A stretch of DNA of 64,000 nucleotides from Poindextera sp036272595 (GTDB lineage Bacteria > Pseudomonadota > Alphaproteobacteria > Caulobacterales > Caulobacteraceae): contig DATAYM010000087.1 in the NCBI GenBank assembly GCA_036272595.1, positions 1 to 64,000 of the forward strand, read 5' to 3'. This document shows, in pieces, positions 35,960 to 44,821 of this stretch. The notes under the pieces are model-generated. The model searched no databases. It saw nothing but the letters and a program-made list of their open reading frames with translations, and was not told the DNA's origin. The position numbers and the translations under genes are program-made. The number at the start of each line of letters is the position of its first letter. Positions within the stretch are counted from its first letter, which is position 1.

Positions 35960-37312
35960 TCAGGTCTTCTTCTTGTTGGTCGGCAGCTGACAGCCGCCGG
36001 CCAGGTTGGCCACTTCCGTGCAGTTGCGCAGCTGCGACGGCGAAGTCGAACCCGCCGGATAGACCAGCACCCAGCCCGGGCCGCCGTCGGCGCAGCCCAC
36101 CTCGACGAAGTCGGAGCCGTCGTCGGCGTGGGCGAACGGCCGGGCGCTCGACACCACGCAGCCGCCCTTGTTCTTGGCCTTCAGCTCGGCGCTGAGTTTC
36201 GGATACAGCGTGTCGACCGACGTGTAGCTGCACTTGTAGCCCTCGTCCTGCGAACGCAGGCAGTCATAGACGCGGGCCTGCCCGTGGGCGGGGAAGATGC
36301 CGACGCCGCCGTCCGGCCGGTTGGAACAGGCCATCTCGACCACGTCCTTGGTCGGGTCGGTCGAGGGGAAGAGGGCGTATTTCGACACCGCGCAGTCGAA
36401 GCCGGCCTTTTTCGACAGGTCGGCATAGACGGCGTTCTGCTGGGTCTGGGCCTGGCGGGCGTCGGTCAGGGTGCAGCCGCCGCCGATCTCGAACGCCTGG
36501 GCGCAGCCGATGGCCTCGGCCAGCTTGCCGGTGTGATCGACGTGCAGCATGTAGCCCTTGCCGTCACCGCAGGCGACTTCGAAATAGTCCGAGCCATCGG
36601 TGGTGCTCAGCACATAGCGCTTGTTGGTGACGGCGGCGCACTTGCCGCTGGAGGCGGCGACCGCGTTGATCGGGGCGATCTCCTGGTCGCTCGTGGTCAG
36701 TTCGCACTTGATCGAGCCGGGCTGGTTATAGGCGAGGCAATTGTCCGCCTCGGGGGGTTTGCCGCCGGCGGTCGGCACGGTGAGGATCAGCCCGGCGCCG
36801 CCCTGGCAGGAGACCTCGTAGATGCTGCTGTCGCTGGTCGGGCCGACGAAGCGTCCCTTGTCCACGGCGCAGGTGCGGCCGGTCTGGTTGACAAAGGTCT
36901 GCAGACCAAGCCCCGGATTGGCGTTGCCGGGCAGCTGGCAGGCCATGGTGTTGGGTTTGCCGTTGGCCTGCGGCATGGCCATCATCAGGCAGTTGTAGGT
37001 CACCAGCGGCGCGCCGGCCTTGGCTTCCTTGGCGACGACATAGCCGAGGCCTTCCTTGCAGGCGATCTCGTAGATGGTCACCGGTGACTTGTCCGGCCCC
37101 GTTCCTTCGCCGATGCGCCGGGCGTCGGCGAGGGTGCAGGGCAGATGGGCGTCGGTGATCAGCTGAGGGGCGGCCTTCATGCCGACCGCGCGCTGGGCCG
37201 GATCGATCGGAGGCGCCGCGGCCGGAGCCGGGGCCGCGAAGCTGGCCGTGGCGGTGACCACCGCCATCACCAAGGCGGCCGCGGCCAGGCCAAATCCTGA
37301 AAGTCTCGACAT
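35960..37312 (-). CDS. Exported protein of five four-cysteine tandem repeats
   Basis: A 450-residue protein with a Sec signal peptide (MSRLSGFGLAAAALVMAVVT, cleavage near ASFAA|P). The mature chain consists of five units of about 75-90 residues, each with four cysteines at nearly fixed spacing: 59/85/108/125, 148/169/192/203, 225/248/270/280, 307/329/351/361 and 385/407/431/441. The second cysteine of each unit sits in an aromatic/V-E-[VIM]-x-C motif (YEIAC, YEVSC, FEVAC, VEMAC, VEVGC) followed by a G-rich beta turn. Twenty paired cysteines imply ten disulfides and a periplasmic or surface location. I do not recognise the family and assign no function. Confidence 0.85.
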   Translation of the reverse strand: MSRLSGFGLAAAALVMAVVTATASFAAPAPAAAPPIDPAQRAVGMKAAPQLITDAHLPCTLADARRIGEGTGPDKSPVTIYEIACKEGLGYVVAKEAKAGAPLVTYNCLMMAMPQANGKPNTMACQLPGNANPGLGLQTFVNQTGRTCAVDKGRFVGPTSDSSIYEVSCQGGAGLILTVPTAGGKPPEADNCLAYNQPGSIKCELTTSDQEIAPINAVAASSGKCAAVTNKRYVLSTTDGSDYFEVACGDGKGYMLHVDHTGKLAEAIGCAQAFEIGGGCTLTDARQAQTQQNAVYADLSKKAGFDCAVSKYALFPSTDPTKDVVEMACSNRPDGGVGIFPAHGQARVYDCLRSQDEGYKCSYTSVDTLYPKLSAELKAKNKGGCVVSSARPFAHADDGSDFVEVGCADGGPGWVLVYPAGSTSPSQLRNCTEVANLAGGCQLPTNKKKT

Positions 37313-37473
37313 AGGTGCTCCTGGACGTTCCTCGTTTCGGCGAGCTTAAACCCGCGCTCGCCCGGCGGGTCAAGCTGACGACCGACACGGACGCGATCGC
37401 GGCAAGCGGCTGGACGCATCGGCTGGGGCGGTTTAGGCCCGCGAGAGGCGTTTTTCGCGGGAGGACGATCGCA

Positions 37474-38574
37474 GTGGCCGATGGAACGCGCGACCAGGCA
37501 AGCGGGCACGGCCGGGCGCTGGTCTATCCGCTGACCGAGACCCCGGCCTTCGGCGACGCGGTGGAAATCGCGCCCGGCGTGCTCTGGATGCGCATGCCGC
37601 TCGGCGGCGCGCTGGCCTTCATCAATGTCTGGGCGCTGAAGGACGGCGACGGCTGGGCGCTGGTCGACACCGGCATGCAGACCCCGGCGACCACCCAGGC
37701 CTGGCGCAAGGTGCTGGCCGGCCCGCTCGGCAACAAGCCCGCCACCCGGGTGATGGTCACCCACCTGCATCCCGACCATATCGGCATGGCCGGCTGGCTG
37801 ACCGGCAAGTTCGATTGCCGGCTGTGGATGACCCGCCTGGAATACCTGCAGTGCCGCATGCTGGTGGAGGACACCGGCCGCCAGGCGCCCGAGGACGCCA
37901 TCCGCTTCTACCACGCCGCCGGCTGGAGCCAGGAGGCGATCGAGGACTACAAGGCCCGCTTCGGCGGCTTCGGCAAACACATCTACCGGCTGCCGGACAG
38001 CTATCGGCGCATGGTCGACGGCGAGACCATCCGCATCGGCGACCACGACTGGCGGGTGGTGGTCGGCGCCGGCCATTCGCCGGAGCACGCCTGCCTCTAT
38101 TGCCCCGAGCTGAAGCTGATGATCTCCGGCGACCAGGTGCTGCCGCGCATCTCGTCGAACGTCTCGGTCTTCCCGACCGAGCCGGACGGCGATCCCTTGA
38201 GCGAATGGCTGACCTCGCTGGCGCGCATCAAGACCATCGTGCCGGACGATGTGCTGGTGCTGCCGGCGCACAACGATCCCTTCCTGGGCCTGCACGCGCG
38301 GCTCGATCACCTGATCCGCGGCCATGAACGCGGCATGGAGCGGCTGATGCGCAGCCTGGCCCAGCCCAAGCGTTCGATCGACGTCTTCGGTTCGCTGTTC
38401 GCCCGCGCCATCGGGCCCGAACTGCTGGGCATGGCCACGGGCGAGGCCCTGGCCCACCTCAACTGCCTCCTGGTCCGCGGCCGCGCCAAGGCGGTCCCGG
38501 ACGAGACCGGCGTCCTCTGGTATTCAGGCATGAGCCCGGATCAGCGCGTCGCCACCACGGGAGCCGATCTATGA
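37474..38574 (+). CDS. MBL-fold metallo-hydrolase
   Basis: A 366-residue metallo-beta-lactamase-fold hydrolase. The metal-binding HxHxDH motif is THLHPDHIG, with later His in VVGAGHSPEH and Asp in LMISGDQVLP, and the final His in LVLPAHNDPF, the full dinuclear set. It continues in a helical C-terminus (about 290-366). The GTG at 37474 is chosen because GGAGG lies 9 bases upstream; an open frame extends to 37315 without coding character. Substrate unknown; thioesters or lactones are typical. It overlaps the SDR gene downstream by 4 bases, forming a four-gene operon. Confidence 0.87.
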   Translation: MADGTRDQASGHGRALVYPLTETPAFGDAVEIAPGVLWMRMPLGGALAFINVWALKDGDGWALVDTGMQTPATTQAWRKVLAGPLGNKPATRVMVTHLHPDHIGMAGWLTGKFDCRLWMTRLEYLQCRMLVEDTGRQAPEDAIRFYHAAGWSQEAIEDYKARFGGFGKHIYRLPDSYRRMVDGETIRIGDHDWRVVVGAGHSPEHACLYCPELKLMISGDQVLPRISSNVSVFPTEPDGDPLSEWLTSLARIKTIVPDDVLVLPAHNDPFLGLHARLDHLIRGHERGMERLMRSLAQPKRSIDVFGSLFARAIGPELLGMATGEALAHLNCLLVRGRAKAVPDETGVLWYSGMSPDQRVATTGADL

Positions 38575-39431
38575 GCCTTTCCGGCAAGACCCTGTTCGTC
38601 ACCGGCGCCAGCCGCGGCATCGGCCTGGCCATCGCGCTCCGCTGCGCCCGCGAGGGCGCCAATGTCGCCATCGCCGCCAAGACCGCCGAGCCGCACAAGC
38701 ACCTGCCCGGCACCATCTACACCGCCGCCGAGGCGATCGAGCAGGCCGGCGGCAAGGCGCTGCCGCTGATCGTCGACGTGCGCGACGACGCCAATGTCTA
38801 CGACGCGGTGGAGCAGACGGTCGCTCGCTTCGGCGGCATCGACATCTGCGTCAACAACGCCTCGGCCATCAGCCTGACCGGCGTCGAGGCCACCGACATG
38901 AAGCGCTATGACCTGATGAACCAGATCAATGCGCGCGGCACGTTCCTGACCTCCAAGGCCTGCATCCCGCACCTGAAGCGGGCGGCCAATCCGCATGTGC
39001 TGAACCTGTCGCCGCCGCTGGACATGAGCCCGCGCTGGTTCGCCGGCCATGTGGCCTATTCGATGGCCAAGTTCGGCATGTCCATGTGCGTGCTGGGCAT
39101 GGCCGAGGAGTACCGGGCCGACGGCGTCGCCTTCAACGCGCTCTGGCCGCGCACCGGCATCGCCACGGCGGCGATCCGCTTCGCCCTGGCCGGCGACGAG
39201 GGCATGAAGGCCTGCCGCACCGTCGACATCATGGCCGACGCCGCCCACGCCATCTTCGAAAAGCCGGCCAGGTCGTTCACCGGCAACTTCCTGATCGACG
39301 ACAGCTTCCTCTATGCCGAGGGCGAGCGGGATTTCGAAAAGTATCGGGTCGATCCGAACACGCCGCTGATGGCCGACTTCTTCGTTCCCGCCGACAGCGT
39401 CCCGCCGCCGGGCGTCGTCATCGGCCGCTAA
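38571..39431 (+). CDS. Short-chain dehydrogenase, HSDL2-like
   Basis: A 286-residue NAD(P)-dependent SDR. The cofactor motif is TGASRGIGLAIA and the structural motif CVNNASAI. The catalytic Ser/Tyr/Lys are in LNLSPPL and AYSMAKFGM (Y-x3-K). The long segment after the active site and the C-terminal LIDDSFLYAEGERDFEKYR match hydroxysteroid dehydrogenase-like protein 2, which lacks a proven physiological substrate. Overlaps with the MBL-fold gene before and abuts the HAD gene after, suggesting a joint pathway. Confidence 0.9.
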   Translation: MSLSGKTLFVTGASRGIGLAIALRCAREGANVAIAAKTAEPHKHLPGTIYTAAEAIEQAGGKALPLIVDVRDDANVYDAVEQTVARFGGIDICVNNASAISLTGVEATDMKRYDLMNQINARGTFLTSKACIPHLKRAANPHVLNLSPPLDMSPRWFAGHVAYSMAKFGMSMCVLGMAEEYRADGVAFNALWPRTGIATAAIRFALAGDEGMKACRTVDIMADAAHAIFEKPARSFTGNFLIDDSFLYAEGERDFEKYRVDPNTPLMADFFVPADSVPPPGVVIGR

Positions 39432-40028
39432 GTGACCACGGCGCGGATCGTCCTGTTCGACCTGGGCGGCGTGCTCCTGCCCTTCGACCGCGAGCGGCGC
39501 GTCCGGGCGATGGTCGCGGCGCTCGGGATCACCGCCGAAGCGGCGCGGGCGTTCATGGCCTCCGACATCCACGCCCGGCTCGACCTCGGCGAGGCCAGCG
39601 AGGAAGAGGTCGCGGCGGCGCTTTCCGAGGTCGCCGGCCGCGCGGTGTCGCCGGCCGAGACCCGGGCGCTGATCCTCAGCGTCTTCGAGCCGCCGAACCT
39701 TGTGCTCTGGGATGCGGTCGCCAAGCTGCGCCGGCGGGTCACGGTCGGCGGCTTCAGCGACAACCCCGCCTTCGTCGCCGGCCTCTTCCCGTCCGGCGCG
39801 GTGCTGGAGCCGATGTTCTGGTCGGCGGAACTCCACCTGAGCAAGTCGGGGCCGGAAGCGTTCGCGGCCGTCACCGCCCGCCTCGGCCTGGACCCGGCCG
39901 CCATCGTCTTCGTCGACGACTCCGAAGCCAATGTCGCCCGCGCCAAGGCCGCGGGTTGGGACGCCATCCGGTTCCGCGCCAATGATCAGCTGATCGAGGC
40001 GCTTTCCGAGCGGCGCCTGCGGGCATGA
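39432..40028 (+). CDS. HAD-superfamily hydrolase
   Basis: A 198-residue haloacid dehalogenase-type phosphatase. Motif I is VLFDLGGVLLPFD; the nucleophile Asp is present, but the acid/base two residues later is Gly, as in YihX-type proteins. Motif II/III: GFSDNP and Lys in LSKSGPEAF. Motif IV is IVFVDDSEANVARAKAAGW. It starts with GTG directly after the SDR stop (TAAGTG) and its end overlaps the GNAT gene by 4 bases. Likely a small phosphatase for a sugar phosphate or related metabolite. Confidence 0.85.
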   Translation: MTTARIVLFDLGGVLLPFDRERRVRAMVAALGITAEAARAFMASDIHARLDLGEASEEEVAAALSEVAGRAVSPAETRALILSVFEPPNLVLWDAVAKLRRRVTVGGFSDNPAFVAGLFPSGAVLEPMFWSAELHLSKSGPEAFAAVTARLGLDPAAIVFVDDSEANVARAKAAGWDAIRFRANDQLIEALSERRLRA

Positions 40029-40504
40029 CTGTCGCCATTCGCCCCGCAACCGCCGCCGACGCGCCGCTGATCTTCGCCCTGATCGGCGAGTTGGCGGCCT
40101 ATGAAAAGCTCTCGCAGGAGGTGAAGGCGTCCGAGGCGGGCATCGCGGCGATCCTGTTCGGCGCCTCGCCGCGCGCCTTCTGCGACATCGCCGAGCTCGA
40201 CGGCGCGGCCGTCGGCTTCGCGCTCTGGTTCTACAACGTCTCGACCTTCGAGGGCCGGCACGGGATCTGGCTGGAGGACCTGTTCGTGCGGCCGCAGGCA
40301 CGCGGGCGCGGCGCCGGCCTGGCGCTGCTGCGGCGCCTCGCCCGCCGCTGCCGCGACGAGAACCTGGCGCGGCTGGAATGGGCGGTGCTGGACTGGAATG
40401 AGCTGGCGATAGGCTTCTACGACGCCCTTGGCGCGGCGGCGAAGCCGGAGTGGATCACCCGCCGGCTGTCCGGCGAAGCGCTGGCCGCGCTGGCCGGACC
40501 TTGA
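40025..40504 (+). CDS. GNAT N-acetyltransferase, diamine acetyltransferase (SSAT)-like
   Basis: A 159-residue acetyl-CoA-dependent acetyltransferase. The segment FYNVSTFEGRHGIWLEDLFV is the signature of the spermidine/spermine and thialysine acetyltransferase group. The acetyl-CoA pyrophosphate loop is RPQARGRGAG, and the late WNELAIGFYDALGA contains the usual Asn and Tyr contacts. A polyamine or lysine analogue is the probable substrate class. Last gene of the MBL-SDR-HAD-GNAT operon. Confidence 0.88.
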   Translation: MTVAIRPATAADAPLIFALIGELAAYEKLSQEVKASEAGIAAILFGASPRAFCDIAELDGAAVGFALWFYNVSTFEGRHGIWLEDLFVRPQARGRGAGLALLRRLARRCRDENLARLEWAVLDWNELAIGFYDALGAAAKPEWITRRLSGEALAALAGP

Positions 40505-40516
40505 GGCGAAAGGAAG

Positions 40517-40542
40517 GCGTGCGGCCCCTTGGGACCGCACGC
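40517..40542. terminator. Hairpin between convergent operons
   Basis: GCGTGCGGCCC pairs with GGACCGCACGC, with a slight mismatch near the loop. It starts 13 bases after the GNAT stop and ends 26 bases before the convergent SDR stop, the position of a shared terminator. No T-run follows on the plus strand and only a weak one on the minus strand. Confidence 0.5.
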
Positions 40543-40567
40543 CGCTCTGTCTGCTGGAGTTAGTGCG

Positions 40568-41497
40568 TCAGGCCTTGGCGGGCTCCGCCGCCGGAGCGGT
40601 CGTCAGCGGCGCGCGCGACAGCGGGTAGAACTTGTCCTGCATCTTCGGCAGCGCCTCGGACAGGATGGTCTCCGGCGTCCAGCCCTCGGCCTTGTTCAAG
40701 GTCTCGATCGGGCGCGGCTGGCTGTAGAGGATCAGGTTGTCGCCGCTGGCCCCGAAGATCTGGCCGGAGACAGTCTTGGCCGCGTCCGAGATCAGCGCCA
40801 CCGACAGCTTGGCCGGCTGGTCGGGGCGGATGGAGGCGGCCATGGTCGCCCGGCGCTCGGCGGCGGCCTCGTCCTTCACCGGCACCGACTGGGTCATGCG
40901 AGTCCAGGCCACCGGGGCGAGGGCGTTGGCGCGGACATTGTTGCGCGCGCCCTCCATGGCGATGATCCGCGACAGGCCGACAATGCCCATCTTGGCCGCG
41001 CCGTAATTGGTCTGGCCGACATTGCCGAACAGGCCCGAGGTCGAGGTATAGAAGACATAGGCGCCGTCGTTTTGCTCGCGGAAGTGCTCGATGGTGGCGC
41101 GGGCGACGTTGAACGAGCCGCGCAGGTGGACGTCGATGACCTTGTCCCAGTCCTCTTCGCTCATCTTGTGGAACATGCCGTCGCGCAGGATGCCGGCCGG
41201 ATTGATCACCGCATGCAGGCCGCCGAACGTGTCCAGCGCCAGCTTCACCATGCCCTCGACCGCCTTCAGCGAGGTGACGCTCTCGGAATTGGACACCGCC
41301 TCGCCGCCGGCGGCGCGGATTTCCTGGGCCACCACCTCGGCCGGCCCGGCCGAGCCTTCGTCGCCGCCCGCCAGCGAGCCGCCGAGGTCGTTGACCACGA
41401 CCTTCGCGCCTTCCCTGGCGGCGATCAGCGCGCAATCGCGGCCAATGCCGTTGCCGCCGCCGGTGACCAAAACCACCTTCCCGTTCAATACGCCCAT
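40568..41497 (-). CDS. Short-chain dehydrogenase, MFE-2 3-hydroxyacyl-CoA dehydrogenase-like
   Basis: A 309-residue SDR starting MGVLNGKVVLVTGGGNGIGR. Cofactor motif TGGGNGIG; catalytic Ser in FYTSTSGLFG and Y-x3-K in TNYGAAKMG. The insertion VVNDLGGSLAGGDEGS after beta strand 2 is characteristic of the dehydrogenase domain of peroxisomal-type multifunctional enzyme 2. That points to (3R)-hydroxyacyl-CoA or related steroid-pathway substrates. Two ATGs are adjacent; the second (41497) has the better 7-base spacing from AGGAG. A downstream MFS gene on the other side of a 40-base gap is co-oriented. Confidence 0.9.
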   Translation of the reverse strand: MGVLNGKVVLVTGGGNGIGRDCALIAAREGAKVVVNDLGGSLAGGDEGSAGPAEVVAQEIRAAGGEAVSNSESVTSLKAVEGMVKLALDTFGGLHAVINPAGILRDGMFHKMSEEDWDKVIDVHLRGSFNVARATIEHFREQNDGAYVFYTSTSGLFGNVGQTNYGAAKMGIVGLSRIIAMEGARNNVRANALAPVAWTRMTQSVPVKDEAAAERRATMAASIRPDQPAKLSVALISDAAKTVSGQIFGASGDNLILYSQPRPIETLNKAEGWTPETILSEALPKMQDKFYPLSRAPLTTAPAAEPAKA

Positions 41498-41537
41498 CAT
41501 CTATCTCCTGGAAAAACAATTGAATGTCGTCGACGGC

Positions 41538-42782
41538 TTAGGCGAGCCGGTCGACCTTGCGCAAGGCGGGAAAGAGTTTCGCCCAAAGGCCGGTGACGAT
41601 CAATGCGCCGACGCCGCCGAAGATCGCCGCGCCGATCGGGCCCAGGAACCGCGCCACGACGCCGCTCTCGAATTCGCCCAGCTCGTTGGAGGCGCCGACG
41701 AACAGGCCGGAGACCGCCGCCACCCGGCCGCGCATGGGATCGGGCGTGATCAGCTGCACCAGGGTCTGGCGCACGAAGACCGACAGCATGTCGGCGCCGC
41801 CCAGCACCGCCAGCGCCGCCACCGACAGCCAGAGCGACTTGGAAAGGCCGAACACCAGGGTCGCCACGCCATAGACCGCGACGCCGGCGAACATGGTCAG
41901 GCCGGCGCGATGGCGGATCGGGCGGCTGGACAGGATCAGCGACATGGTCGCCGCGCCCAGGGCCGGCCCGGTGCGCAGGATGCCGAAGCCGGAGGCGCCC
42001 ACATTCAGCACGTCGCGCGCGAACACCGGCAACAGCGCCGTGGCGCCGCCCAGCAGCACCGCGAACAGGTCCAGCGAGATGGCGCCGAAGACGATCCTGT
42101 TCTCCCAGACATAGACCAGCCCCTCCTTGATCAGGGCGATGCGGGAAGCGGTGTGGATCACCGGCGGGGCGTTCCTGACGATGGCGAAGGTGGCGAGCGC
42201 GGCGAGCATGTAGAGGCTTGCCGCGGTCCCGTAGGCGAAGGTGGGCGAGACGCCGACCAGCACGCCGCCAAGCGCCGGCCCGAAGATCCGGCCGCTCTGG
42301 CCGGCGAGGGCGTTCCAGGCGATCGAGCGGGGCAGGAGCTCGCGCGGCACCAGGTTGGGCGCCAGCGCGTTCTGCGCCGGCTGCATGAAGGCGCGCGAGG
42401 CGCCGAAGACGAAGGCGGCGGCGAGCAAAAGGTCGGTGCTGACCAGGTGCAGATGGCTGAGCACCGCCAGGCCGGCGGCCACGACGGTCTCGGAGAGGTA
42501 GGTGACCCTGAGGATGGTCTTGCGGTTGTAGCGATCGGCGGCCTCGCCGGCCGGCAGGGCCAGCAGGAACAGCGGCGTGAACGCCGCCAGGCCGACCATC
42601 CCGACCAGGAAGGCCGAATGCTCGACGTCCATCGAGCGCCGCGCCAGCGCGTAGATCTGCCAGCCGATGGCGACGCTTTCGATCGAGACGCCGAGGGCGC
42701 TGGTGAAGCGGCAGCTCCAGAAAAGCAGGTAGTCCCGCTCCTTCCAGATGCTGGTTGCGGGCGGCGGGGCGGCGTCGGCCAT
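41538..42782 (-). CDS. Major facilitator superfamily transporter
   Basis: A 414-residue integral membrane protein with about twelve transmembrane helices. The MFS motif-A loop between helices 2 and 3 reads LPAGEAADRYNRKTIL. The sequence resembles the EntS/MFS_3 exporter group (RAFMQPAQNALAPNLVPRELLPRSIAWN). Substrate unknown; siderophore or drug export is typical for the group. It precedes the SDR on the same strand by 37 bases, so the pair may be co-transcribed. Confidence 0.9.
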   Translation of the reverse strand: MADAAPPPATSIWKERDYLLFWSCRFTSALGVSIESVAIGWQIYALARRSMDVEHSAFLVGMVGLAAFTPLFLLALPAGEAADRYNRKTILRVTYLSETVVAAGLAVLSHLHLVSTDLLLAAAFVFGASRAFMQPAQNALAPNLVPRELLPRSIAWNALAGQSGRIFGPALGGVLVGVSPTFAYGTAASLYMLAALATFAIVRNAPPVIHTASRIALIKEGLVYVWENRIVFGAISLDLFAVLLGGATALLPVFARDVLNVGASGFGILRTGPALGAATMSLILSSRPIRHRAGLTMFAGVAVYGVATLVFGLSKSLWLSVAALAVLGGADMLSVFVRQTLVQLITPDPMRGRVAAVSGLFVGASNELGEFESGVVARFLGPIGAAIFGGVGALIVTGLWAKLFPALRKVDRLA

Positions 42783-43020
42783 GGCCGGCCTTACCGTGCG
42801 GCGAGGGGAGCCGCAACGGGAGCTTGGCGTTGACGAAGGGCCCAGCGCGCCCTATGCGAGCCGCCTTCGTTGGAACGGACATCGGCAAGACCATGCGACG
42901 TCGGCGATCATTGGTGCGGACCCGGGTCCGCCGCTGAGCCCCCGATCCTTGACGCCGTCGCAGGCGTTTCACGGATCGGGTCCATGTCACGCCCTCAGGT
43001 CCAGTCCGCGAAGCCCCTCC

Positions 43021-43566
43021 ATGATCCAACAGTCCGCCGCCCAGGCCGGCGTCTTGCCGCCCCTCATTCTCGAACAGGCCCATGACACGGCCGCCGTCGA
43101 CGCCCTGATCGACCACGCCTTCGGGCCGGGCCGCTACGTCAAGGCGGCCGAGCGGCTGCGCGAGCATAACCGGCCGCTGCTGGACATCTCCCATGTGGCC
43201 TTCTGCGGCGGCGAACTGGTCGGCTGCGTGCGCATGTGGCCGATCCGGATCGGCGAGCCGCCGGCGGTGCTGCTCGGCCCGTTCGCGGTCGCACCGGACT
43301 GGCGCAGCCGCGGGCTGGGCGCGGCGCTGATCGAGCGCGCCTGCAAGGCGGCGAAGGCCGCCGGCCACGGTTTGGTCCTGCTGGTGGGCGATGCGCCCTA
43401 TTTCGAGCCGCTGGGCTTTCAGGTGGTCCCGCCCGGCCGCGTGGTCATGCCGGGGCCGGTCGATCCGGCCCGGGTGATGTACATGAGCTTCGGCGGCGAG
43501 GCCTGCCCGGCCGGGGCGGTGAGCGCCGATCCGAACGCCGATCTGGGGGCCGCCGGCGCGCCTTGA
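43021..43566 (+). CDS. GNAT N-acetyltransferase, YhbS-like
   Basis: A 181-residue acetyltransferase with beta-bulge and pyrophosphate loop LLGPFAVAPDWRSRGLGAAL (Q/RxxGxG/A pattern) and LVLLVGDAPYFEPLGFQVV, typical of the YhbS group. Substrate unknown. I take the ATG at 43021; an open frame reaches further left without recognisable coding. The 238 bases between the MFS gene and this start hold no feature I can name. It is the first gene of a plus-strand run to the CCA transferase. Confidence 0.85.
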   Translation: MIQQSAAQAGVLPPLILEQAHDTAAVDALIDHAFGPGRYVKAAERLREHNRPLLDISHVAFCGGELVGCVRMWPIRIGEPPAVLLGPFAVAPDWRSRGLGAALIERACKAAKAAGHGLVLLVGDAPYFEPLGFQVVPPGRVVMPGPVDPARVMYMSFGGEACPAGAVSADPNADLGAAGAP

Positions 43567-43598
43567 GGCGGCCGCCTCCAGCGCCTAGGTTCGTATCC

Positions 43599-44174
43599 AT
43601 GAGTGGAACCCAACCCGCGGGCCTGGACGGGGTGATCGCCGCGGCCAGGACCCAGGCGCCCGGCCGCGGCCTGCCGCCGGTGCACCTGTGGCATCCCGAG
43701 CATTGCGGCGAGATCGACATCGTCATCCGCCGCGACGGCCTGTGGTTCCACGAGGGCACGCCGATCGGCCGCGAGGCGCTGGTGCGGCTCTTCTCCACCG
43801 TGCTGCGCAAGGATCCCGACGGCTTCCACCTGGTGACGCCGGTGGAGAAGATGAAGATCACGGTGGAGGACGCCCCGTTCATCGCCGTGCGGGTCGACGC
43901 CGAGGACGGGGTGCTGCGCTTCATCACCAATGTCGGCGACGTGGTCGAGGCGGGGCCGGACAACCGGATCCGCGTCGAGATGGACCCCGGGACCGGCGAG
44001 CCCAGGCCCTACCTGCACGTCCGGCGCGGGCTCGAGGCGCTGATCGCCCGGCCGGTCTTCTACGAACTGGCCGAGATGGCGGTGGAGCATCAGACCGAAG
44101 GCGGGATGGCCTATTGCGTCCAATCGCACGGGGTCTGGTTCCCGGTCGGACCGACCAGGGCCGCCAATCCATGA
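43599..44174 (+). CDS. DUF1285 family protein
   Basis: A 191-residue protein of the DUF1285 family. The conserved core is PVHLWHPEHCGEIDIVIRRD, WFHEGTPIGREALVRLFSTVL, and later GVWFPVG. The function is not established. DUF1285 regularly precedes a NUDIX hydrolase and a CCA-adding-type enzyme in alphaproteobacteria, as here (4-base overlap with NUDIX). That co-occurrence suggests a nucleotide- or RNA-related role. Inference only. Confidence 0.88.
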   Translation: MSGTQPAGLDGVIAAARTQAPGRGLPPVHLWHPEHCGEIDIVIRRDGLWFHEGTPIGREALVRLFSTVLRKDPDGFHLVTPVEKMKITVEDAPFIAVRVDAEDGVLRFITNVGDVVEAGPDNRIRVEMDPGTGEPRPYLHVRRGLEALIARPVFYELAEMAVEHQTEGGMAYCVQSHGVWFPVGPTRAANP

Positions 44175-44809
44175 CCCCCGCCCAGATGCGGGCGTGGATC
44201 ACCGGCCGTCTCGACCCCCTGTCCAGCTACGATCCCGACAAGCCGCCGGCGACCTCGGACTTCGACCTCAATCCCGACGCCCGCACGGTCGGCGGGGTGC
44301 TGAACCCGGCCGCGGTGCTGGTGCCGCTAGTGGAGCACGAGGCGGGGGTGACGGTGGTCTTCACCCGCCGCGCCGACACCCTGCGCGCCCACACCGGCCA
44401 GATCGCCTTTCCCGGCGGGCGCTCGGACCCCGGCGAGACCCCCTGGGCGACGGCGCTGCGCGAAGCGCACGAGGAGATCGGGCTCGACCCCGCCTTCGTC
44501 ACCGTCGCCGGCCTTTCGACCGGCTACCAGACCCGCACCGGCTACGACATCACCCCGGTGGTCGGCTTCGTGCGGCCGGGTTTCCACCTGGTCCCCAATC
44601 CCGACGAGGTGGCCGACGTGTTCGAGGTGCCCTTCGCCTTCCTGATGGAGCCGGGCAACCACGAGCGGCAGTTCCGCGAACAGGCCGACGGCATGCGGCG
44701 CTATTTCTACGCCATGTCCTATGAGGACCGGGTGATCTGGGGCGCGACCGCGGGCATGGTGCGGGTGCTGTATGAGCGCCTCTATGGAAAGGTCGCGGCG
44801 AGCGAATGA
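44171..44809 (+). CDS. NUDIX hydrolase, CoA pyrophosphatase-like
   Basis: A 212-residue NUDIX enzyme. The box GGRSDPGETPWATALREAHEEIGL matches G-x5-E-x7-R-E-x2-E-E-x-G, and the upstream motif LRAHTGQIAFPGG is the CoA-pyrophosphatase (NudL/YeaB) signature. It probably hydrolyses CoA or related dinucleotides. It overlaps DUF1285 (ATGA), and the CCA transferase gene starts 12 bases downstream. Confidence 0.92.
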   Translation: MTPAQMRAWITGRLDPLSSYDPDKPPATSDFDLNPDARTVGGVLNPAAVLVPLVEHEAGVTVVFTRRADTLRAHTGQIAFPGGRSDPGETPWATALREAHEEIGLDPAFVTVAGLSTGYQTRTGYDITPVVGFVRPGFHLVPNPDEVADVFEVPFAFLMEPGNHERQFREQADGMRRYFYAMSYEDRVIWGATAGMVRVLYERLYGKVAASE

Positions 44810-44821
44810 CGTCTGAACCGA

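Noticed and set aside
35144..37087. A long plus-strand open frame spanning the ccrM end, the repeat and the antisense of the Cys-repeat gene
   Set aside because: It crosses an intergenic palindrome and lies opposite two well-supported genes; the translation has no domain.
43580..43602. tRNA T-loop-like string GGTTCGTATCC
   Set aside because: No acceptor, D or anticodon stems can be folded around it; it is simply the DUF1285 leader.
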